From an uncultured Alistipes sp. (lineage in GTDB: Bacteria > Bacteroidota > Bacteroidia > Bacteroidales > Rikenellaceae): 10,972 bases of DNA. This document shows, one piece after another, positions 7,161-10,972 of this stretch; position 1 is the stretch's first letter, and every line of letters starts with the position of its first letter. A program made the translations under genes and the position numbers. A model generated the notes under the pieces. That model saw only the letters and a program-made list of their open reading frames with translations. It made no database searches and was not told the origin of the DNA. The DNA lies in assembly GCA_934754975.1 (NCBI GenBank), contig CAKVKI010000071.1, forward strand, positions 1 through 10,972. Reading direction: 5' to 3'.

Positions 7161-8438
7161 CTACTTTTTCAGCATACCCGCCAGACGGCCCGTCGAAAAG
7201 GCGATCTGCAGGTTGTATCCGCCCGTATTGGCGTCGAGGTCCAGCACCTCGCCCGCAAAATACAGTCCCTTGACCTTCAGCGACTCCATCGTATAGGGAT
7301 TCACCTCGTCGCAGCGAACGCCGCCGGCCGTCACAACGGCGTATTCGAACGGCGCATAATCCGTAAGCGGAAAAGTGAATCCTTTGAGCGTCTTTATCAG
7401 ACGGCCGATCTGCTCTTCGGTGATTTTGCTGACGTAATTTTTGCCATTGACGTCCAGCTCATGCACCAGGATCATCACGAGCGGCTTCGGCACCAGTTTA
7501 CGCAGCAGTTCGGTGAAAAATTCGTTCGGCCCCATGTCTGCGATTTCACGTGCGATACGTTCGCGCAGGACCTCTTCGGTAAGTGCGGGTTTGAAGTCCA
7601 CGACCAGCTTTACACGCCGTTCGTCGATCAGCGCGTCCACCGCATCGCGGCTCATTCGCAGCGCCACGGGGCCTTCGATGCCGCGCTCGGAGAATCCCAG
7701 TTCGCCGAATTCCTCGCGCACGGGTTCATCGTCGACATAGAGCGTCGCCTTGACGTTGCGCAGCAAAAGGCCGTCGAAGTATTTGATCTGCGGGTGCGAC
7801 GAGACAATCGGCGTCAGCGAGGGACGCACCGGCTCGACGGTATGGCCCAGGTCGGACGCGAAAGCATATCCGTCGCCCGTGGAACCCGTCGCGGGATAGG
7901 AAACGCCTCCCGTGGCGATGATGACGTTCGGACACTCTTCCTTGCGCTCAAAGCCCCGCTTATTGATATAGCGGACGCCGAAGACCTTGCTGCCCAAAGT
8001 CATAATCTCGGTGACGCGCGTATTGTAGATGATTTTGACGCCGTTTTCGAAGCAATGCTCCAACAGGGCGGTCGCGATGTCCCACGCCTTGCCGCTCTGG
8101 GGAAAGACGCGCTCGCCGCGCTCGATTTCGAGTTTCACGCCCGCCTTCTCGAAAAAGCGGATGGCAGCGCGGTTGTTGAACTCGGCGAAGGCCGGTGCAA
8201 AAAATTCCGCATTGGTCCGCACCTGCGATGCGAACTCCTCTGCCGGCCGTGCATTGGTGACATTGCAGCGGCCCTTGCCGGTGATGCGGACCTTGCGGCC
8301 CGATTTCTCCATTTTTTCGATGAGCAGCACACGTTTGCCGTTACGCGCGGCAGTGCCGGCGGCCATCATGCCCGCAGCCCCCGCTCCGACGACGATGACG
8401 TCGTACGGTATGATCTCTTTTTCTTCCAATTGCTCCAT
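7161..8438 (-). CDS. BaiN/RdsA (HI0933-like, YhiN-like) family NAD(P)/FAD-dependent oxidoreductase
   Basis: This is a 425-residue soluble flavoprotein. The N-terminal Rossmann fold shows DVIVVGAGAAGMMAA (GxGxxG at 18-23) with the ribose-binding E41 at the end of strand 2. It continues into the family signature SGRKVRITGKGRCNVTN (46-62). Further motifs are ATGGVSYPATGSTGDGYAFA in the middle and a C-terminal FAD-contacting segment GLYFAGEVLDLDANTGGYNLQ. Length is normal for the family. Some members reduce bile-acid intermediates (BaiN), but the family is broad and its housekeeping role is unsettled, so I assign no substrate. It is the first gene of the leftward series. The TATCTTTG box ends only 7 nt before the ATG, so the mRNA should have almost no leader. 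A 353-codon open frame antisense to it (7461-8519) is a shadow. Confidence 0.92.
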   Translation of the reverse strand: MEQLEEKEIIPYDVIVVGAGAAGMMAAGTAARNGKRVLLIEKMEKSGRKVRITGKGRCNVTNARPAEEFASQVRTNAEFFAPAFAEFNNRAAIRFFEKAGVKLEIERGERVFPQSGKAWDIATALLEHCFENGVKIIYNTRVTEIMTLGSKVFGVRYINKRGFERKEECPNVIIATGGVSYPATGSTGDGYAFASDLGHTVEPVRPSLTPIVSSHPQIKYFDGLLLRNVKATLYVDDEPVREEFGELGFSERGIEGPVALRMSRDAVDALIDERRVKLVVDFKPALTEEVLRERIAREIADMGPNEFFTELLRKLVPKPLVMILVHELDVNGKNYVSKITEEQIGRLIKTLKGFTFPLTDYAPFEYAVVTAGGVRCDEVNPYTMESLKVKGLYFAGEVLDLDANTGGYNLQIAFSTGRLAGMLKK

Positions 8439-8440
8439 AT

Positions 8441-8498
8441 GGCCGCAAAGATAGGCAATAATTCTTTCTTTCCGGAAAATTTTTCTATCTTTGCGGCC
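8441..8498. promoter_or_regulatory. Compact divergent promoter built as an inverted repeat
   Basis: The 81-bp gap between the flavoprotein and nusB starts carries GGCCGCAAAGATAG at 8441-8454 and its exact reverse complement at 8485-8498 (14 bp, 30-bp spacer). Each arm contains the same outward-facing -7 box, TATCTTTG (8453-8446 on -, 8486-8493 on +). The predicted starts lie just outside the arms, near 8440 and 8500. The -33 positions of both promoters fall inside the shared spacer, which is T-rich (TTCTTTCTTT at 8462-8471) but holds no clean TTTG. Simultaneous RNA polymerase binding on both sides therefore looks sterically impossible. Confidence 0.72.
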
Positions 8499-8519
8499 GT
8501 TAAAACCGTTCTAAACGAT

Positions 8520-9455
8520 ATGTTGAGCAGAAGATTACTTCGTATTAAGGTCATCAAGGCGCTGTTCGCGCACCTCAAATCGGGTGCAGACAACATGATT
8601 GCGTCCGAAAAAACGCTGATGACGTCCGTCGATAAGGCCTACGACCTCTACTTCCAGATACTGATCCTGCCCGTGGAACTCGCGCGTTACGCCGAGCAGC
8701 GCCAGGAACTGGCCAAGCAGAAAAAGCTGCCGACATACGAAGACCTCAATCCCAACACCAAATTCACAGACAACCAGGTTATCCGCGTGATCGCCAACAG
8801 CGATGCGGTGAACGACTACGTGGCGGCCCGGAAACTGAGTTGGGCGAGACACCCCGAATTGATCCGCACGCTCTACACGCTGCTGACCGAAAGCGACTAT
8901 TTCAAGGATTACATGGCGCACCCGGAGTGTTCGTTCGCTGATGACCGCAAACTGCTCGAAGACTTTTTCAAGGAGCTTCAAAGCTGCGAACCGCTGGACA
9001 ACGTACTGGAGGAGATGTCGATCCTCTGGAGCGACGACCTGCCCTATATCGTGATGATGATCCTGCGTTCGCTGTCGAACCTGCGTCCCACGCACACGGA
9101 GCTGAAGGCCCCCGCAAAATTCAAAAGCGACGAGGACCCCGAATTCGTCAAGACGCTGTTCGAAAAATCACTCGTCAATTACGACACCTATCAGGATTAT
9201 ATCGAGAAATTCACCGCCAACTGGGACGTGGAGCGCATCGTCTTCATGGACAACCTCATCATCGGCACGGCGATGGCCGAGCTGACCTCGTTCCCGTCGA
9301 TTCCGGTCAAGGTGACGCTCGACGAGTACATCGAGATTTCTAAATATTACTCGACGCCCGGCAGCAGCACCTTCATCAACGGCGTGCTGGACAAGATCGT
9401 CGATTCGCTCACCGCCGACGGCCGCATCAAGAAAGCAGGCCGCGGCCTGATCTAG
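8520..9455 (+). CDS. nusB: Transcription antitermination factor NusB, long Bacteroidetes form
   Basis: The protein has 311 residues, about twice the usual 130-160 of NusB. The opening MLSRRLLRIKVIKALFAHLK is the NusB first helix (R-x-x-R-x-x-A-x-x-x-L-F). The C-terminal half (about 233-293) has the classical core: NWDVERIVFMDNLIIGTAMAEL, IPVKVTLDEYIEISKYYS and STFINGVLDKI. The middle is an acidic helical insert typical of Bacteroidetes NusB. NusB binds boxA RNA with NusE/S10 and acts in rRNA transcription. The frame is open upstream to 7461, but that part is antisense to the flavoprotein gene. The ATG at 8520 lies about 20 nt after the predicted start and restores the correct N-terminus. The DUF1573 lipoprotein gene follows after 6 nt, and yajC after that, an order I recall from other Bacteroidales. 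Confidence 0.93.
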   Translation: MLSRRLLRIKVIKALFAHLKSGADNMIASEKTLMTSVDKAYDLYFQILILPVELARYAEQRQELAKQKKLPTYEDLNPNTKFTDNQVIRVIANSDAVNDYVAARKLSWARHPELIRTLYTLLTESDYFKDYMAHPECSFADDRKLLEDFFKELQSCEPLDNVLEEMSILWSDDLPYIVMMILRSLSNLRPTHTELKAPAKFKSDEDPEFVKTLFEKSLVNYDTYQDYIEKFTANWDVERIVFMDNLIIGTAMAELTSFPSIPVKVTLDEYIEISKYYSTPGSSTFINGVLDKIVDSLTADGRIKKAGRGLI

Positions 9456-9461
9456 CGCCCG

Positions 9462-9875
9462 ATGTTCCGCGCCTGCCTGTTCCTGCTGCTGGCCGCGTCG
9501 CTCGCGGCGTGCGGCGCACGGCAGGCAAAGACCGCACGCAAAGGCCAAATCATCACCCTCACGGACACGATTTTCGACACGGGAGGCACGGACACCGTGC
9601 GTTTCGGACGCCTGCACTCGGGCGAAATCGCCCGGCTCCGCCTGTGGCTGGCCAACGAAACGGCCAAACCGGTCGTCATCGCCAAATACGGCCGCAGCTG
9701 CGGCTGCACGACGCTCGAATATGACAATCAGCCGATTAACGCCGGCGACGCGCAGCAGGTGACGCTCACCTTCGACGCACGTGGCGAATGGGGCTGGCAG
9801 CTCAAGACGCTCGACGTCTCGTTTGCCGGGGCGCGCCGTCCCCTCCGGCTGTTTATCGAAGCGGAGGTGGAATAA
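9462..9875 (+). CDS. DUF1573 domain lipoprotein
   Basis: This is a 137-residue protein with a lipoprotein signal peptide (hydrophobic 5-16, lipobox LAAC, Cys17). The mature part is a single Ig-like beta domain of DUF1573 type. It shows FGRLHSGEIARLRLWLAN, the family's pattern for a phosphorylation-independent, ASH/PapD-like fold, then the signature SCGCTT (79-84) and a final strand LRLFIEAEVE. Function is unknown; a periplasmic or membrane-anchored binding role is usual for the fold. The residues after Cys17 are GARQ, without the acidic surface-export signal seen in the two lipoproteins of the left third, so it may stay on the inner leaflet. It starts 6 nt after the nusB stop, so the two are co-transcribed. 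Confidence 0.88.
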   Translation: MFRACLFLLLAASLAACGARQAKTARKGQIITLTDTIFDTGGTDTVRFGRLHSGEIARLRLWLANETAKPVVIAKYGRSCGCTTLEYDNQPINAGDAQQVTLTFDARGEWGWQLKTLDVSFAGARRPLRLFIEAEVE

Positions 9876-9879
9876 ATAG

Positions 9880-9909
9880 TTGTGTATTCGACAATATTTC
9901 GTATATTTG
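9880..9909 (+). promoter_or_regulatory. Bacteroidetes-type promoter of yajC
   Basis: TTG at 9880-9882, 19 bp, then TATATTTG at 9902-9909 fits the -33/-7 consensus. The predicted start is near 9915, with a leader of about 33 nt that is A-rich before the ATG. The promoter begins 5 nt after the DUF1573 stop codon, so yajC can be expressed apart from nusB, although no terminator separates them. Confidence 0.75.
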
Positions 9910-9947
9910 TCCCGTTACAGAAATTAAACACTAAAACATAACGACGT

Positions 9948-10268
9948 ATGATCAATTTTCTTCAGGTACCGCCCGTAGAGCCCCAGCCGGGTTTCATGCA
10001 GCAGTACAGTTTCATCATTATGATCGGCCTCATGGTGCTGGTTTTATGGCTCTTCATGTGGCGTCCCGAGGCCAAGCGCCGCAAACAGATGCAGGCTTTC
10101 CGCGAAGGCCTGAAAAAAGGTGATAAGGTTGTCACCGCCGGCGGTATCTACGGCACGGTAAAGGAGATCAAGGAGACCACCCTGCTGATCGAAGTAGACG
10201 GCAACGTAACGCTGCGCATCGACAAAAACATGGTCGTTGCCGACAACAGCGACCTCCAGCGTCAGTAA
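9948..10268 (+). CDS. yajC: Preprotein translocase subunit YajC
   Basis: A 106-residue inner-membrane protein of usual family length. One transmembrane helix (about 19-38, FIIMIGLMVLVLWLFM) is followed by the signature RPEAKRRKQ and a cytoplasmic beta domain LKKGDKVVTAGGIYGTVKEI. YajC is the small partner of the SecDF complex, which assists SecYEG export. The N-terminal segment before the helix (VPPVEPQPGF) is proline-rich. It has its own promoter and ends 14 nt before a palindromic terminator, so despite following nusB and the DUF1573 gene it can form its own transcription unit. Confidence 0.95.
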   Translation: MINFLQVPPVEPQPGFMQQYSFIIMIGLMVLVLWLFMWRPEAKRRKQMQAFREGLKKGDKVVTAGGIYGTVKEIKETTLLIEVDGNVTLRIDKNMVVADNSDLQRQ

Positions 10269-10282
10269 AATACGATTCAGAA

Positions 10283-10320
10283 AAATAAAAAAGCTGCAAA
10301 ATTTTGCAGCTTTTTTATTT
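10283..10320. terminator. Bidirectional terminator of yajC: 38-bp perfect palindrome
   Basis: The two halves, 10283-10301 and 10302-10320, are exact reverse complements. The core is AGCTGCAAAA with its complement, flanked by A-rich and T-rich ends. In RNA the AAAATTTT centre supplies the loop. The + strand has a T6-A-T3 tail, and because the element is symmetric the - strand has the same tail. It should stop yajC transcription and could stop nrdG read-through from the other side. Confidence 0.88.
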
Positions 10321-10348
10321 GCCCGTCAGGAATTTATTTTTATATTTG
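10318..10348 (+). promoter_or_regulatory. Orphan Bacteroidetes promoter between yajC and nrdG
   Basis: TTTG at 10318-10321, exactly 19 bp, then TATATTTG at 10341-10348 is a full match to the -33/-7 consensus and the best promoter in the window. The -33 box overlaps the last three bases of the yajC terminator palindrome. No + strand gene follows: nrdG is on the other strand. The predicted start is near 10355. Confidence 0.72.
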
Positions 10349-10354
10349 TACTCG

Positions 10355-10454
10355 TAACCGGAGTAATCCGGACACAATCCCAACAACATTGTCGAGGGGG
10401 GGGGAATTTTTAAGCGCCTCTTACAGATTACCCCCTTTTCGGCAATGTTTTTTT
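10355..10454 (+). ncRNA. Candidate small RNA, about 98 nt, ending in a strong intrinsic terminator
   Basis: The region between the orphan promoter and the T7 tract contains no usable ORF: the only ATG lies in the terminator itself. A 5' hairpin CCGGA-GTAA-TCCGG (10358-10371) has a GNRA-type loop. A single-stranded linker (ACACAATCCCAAC) follows, then a 19-bp stem (10385-10403 with 10431-10449, four G-U wobbles) with a 27-nt loop and T7 at 10448-10454. The T tract lies only on the + side, so this terminates a rightward transcript. It could be a known Bacteroidales RNA class such as the 6S-like or Bacteroidales-1 type; I cannot match it to one by eye, and the long closing stem expected of 6S RNA is not evident. 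Its 3' end is antisense to the sequence just beyond nrdG. Confidence 0.55.
10385..10454 (+). terminator. Intrinsic terminator of the candidate small RNA, with a G9 tract in the stem
   Basis: AACATTGTCGA followed by nine G (10396-10404) pairs with CCCCC TTTT CGGCAATGTT (10431-10449), and seven T follow (10448-10454). The stem is far longer than usual. On the - strand the sequence after the stem is GTTGTTGGG, a poor tail, so it is directional for the + strand. Confidence 0.75.
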
Positions 10455-10461
10455 GTGCCCG

Positions 10462-10968
10462 TTACGCAAAAAGACGCAGCGCGGCGACATCGACGATCCG
10501 CTGGTTGGAACTCCCCCGGAACGACAGCGAAGGATCGCGCAGTGCGGCGATGAAACGCCCTTCGACCAATGTGTCGATATAGCGCAGGCACTCGCGCCGT
10601 GCCGGGTCGGCAAGGCACTCTTCCAGCGTATACCCTGTATAACACCAAACGTTCTGCCCCGTCCGCTCTTTCAGGCGGCGCAGGAATTCGCCCATCGCCG
10701 CCGCAAACAGCAGCGGATCGCCGCCGCTGAGAGTCACGCCGTCGAGGATCGGATTCCGGTTCACAGCGTCGCAGATGCGGTCGAAGTATTCGTCCGTGAG
10801 CGGTTCTCCCTGCGAGGGATCATGGCTCTGCGGATTGTGACACCCCGGACAGCGATGTTCGCATCCGGCGAAATAGACAGCATAGCGCAACCCGTAACCG
10901 TCGGAGATGGTTTCGGGATAAACGCCTATGACCCGGAGCGGGCGCTCTTTGGGATTCAGTTCCGCCAT
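10462..10968 (-). CDS. nrdG: Anaerobic ribonucleoside-triphosphate reductase activating protein NrdG
   Basis: This 168-residue radical SAM enzyme uses a [4Fe-4S] cluster and SAM to install the glycyl radical on the anaerobic ribonucleotide reductase NrdD. The cluster motif is CEHRCPGC (C36, C40, C43, CxxxCxxC). SGGDPLLF (81-88) is the SAM-contacting GGE/GGD-type segment, WCYTGYTLEE and the C-terminal LSFRGSSNQRIVDV are typical of NrdG. Length is normal and the C-terminus is complete. The ATG at 10968-10966 is four bases from the window edge, and nrdD is expected immediately upstream on the same strand, outside the window. It converges on yajC; the 193-bp gap holds the yajC terminator and the candidate small RNA. 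An anaerobic reductase fits a gut anaerobe. Confidence 0.95.
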   Translation of the reverse strand: MAELNPKERPLRVIGVYPETISDGYGLRYAVYFAGCEHRCPGCHNPQSHDPSQGEPLTDEYFDRICDAVNRNPILDGVTLSGGDPLLFAAAMGEFLRRLKERTGQNVWCYTGYTLEECLADPARRECLRYIDTLVEGRFIAALRDPSLSFRGSSNQRIVDVAALRLFA

Positions 10969-10972
10969 GATC

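Noticed and set aside
6655..7296. 213-codon + strand frame opposite the methyltransferase-like gene
   Set aside because: The - strand frame has family-specific ends and coupled spacing with its neighbours; the + product has no recognisable feature.
7461..8519. 353-codon upstream extension of nusB
   Set aside because: It is antisense to the well-conserved flavoprotein gene, and the NusB N-terminal helix begins exactly at the ATG at 8520, just after a good promoter.
8535..9617. Two - strand frames opposite nusB and the start of the DUF1573 gene (8535-9095 and 9168-9617)
   Set aside because: Antisense shadows of clear NusB and lipoprotein sequences; no promoter or family motif.
1..10972. CRISPR array, tRNA/rRNA, insertion sequence, integrase or phage genes
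   Set aside because: I saw no regularly spaced repeats, cloverleaf, rRNA-like stretch, transposase motif or terminal inverted repeats with target duplications.

Overview
The window looks like chromosome of a gut Bacteroidales, most likely the Alistipes/Rikenellaceae lineage. The reasons are GC-rich coding sequence, SusD-family and BACON/DUF5689 lipoproteins, the long (311-residue) form of NusB, a small acidic DUF2795-type protein, and promoters of the Bacteroidetes type (TTTG, about 19 bp, TAnnTTTG). The genus is an inference from gene style; no marker gene in the window fixes it.

Left third (1-5500, + strand): the 3' end of a nutrient-uptake locus. It holds the C-terminal part of a SusD-like lipoprotein, then a 667-residue surface lipoprotein (two BACON-like domains, DUF5689-like domain, C-terminal beta module), then an 857-residue lipoprotein with a complete calcineurin-type metallophosphoesterase core. 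Each gap between these genes holds an RNA hairpin, and the series ends in a strong rho-independent terminator at 5463-5497. There is no glycoside hydrolase in view. The only enzyme is a phosphoesterase, so the locus may capture a phosphate-ester substrate; that is inference.

Middle (5500-8440, - strand): reading leftwards from 8438, a BaiN/HI0933-type flavoprotein, a shrunken methyltransferase-like protein without a recognisable SAM motif, and a PduO-type cobalamin adenosyltransferase. These are separated by 5 nt and by a 4-nt ATGA overlap. A small acidic DUF2795-type gene follows with its own likely promoter (6011-6040) and terminator (5624-5663).

Right third (8440-10972): a compact divergent promoter (8439-8500), built as an inverted repeat with a -7 box in each arm, drives the flavoprotein operon leftwards and nusB - DUF1573 lipoprotein rightwards. 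yajC follows with its own promoter and ends in a 38-bp perfect palindrome that acts as terminator. Between yajC and the convergent nrdG (- strand) lies what I consider the best candidate for something undescribed. A full Bacteroidetes promoter (10318-10348) is followed about 100 nt later by a strong hairpin plus T7 tract (10385-10454), with no ORF between. This predicts a roughly 98-nt small RNA with a GNRA-capped 5' hairpin and a nine-G homopolymer in its terminator stem.
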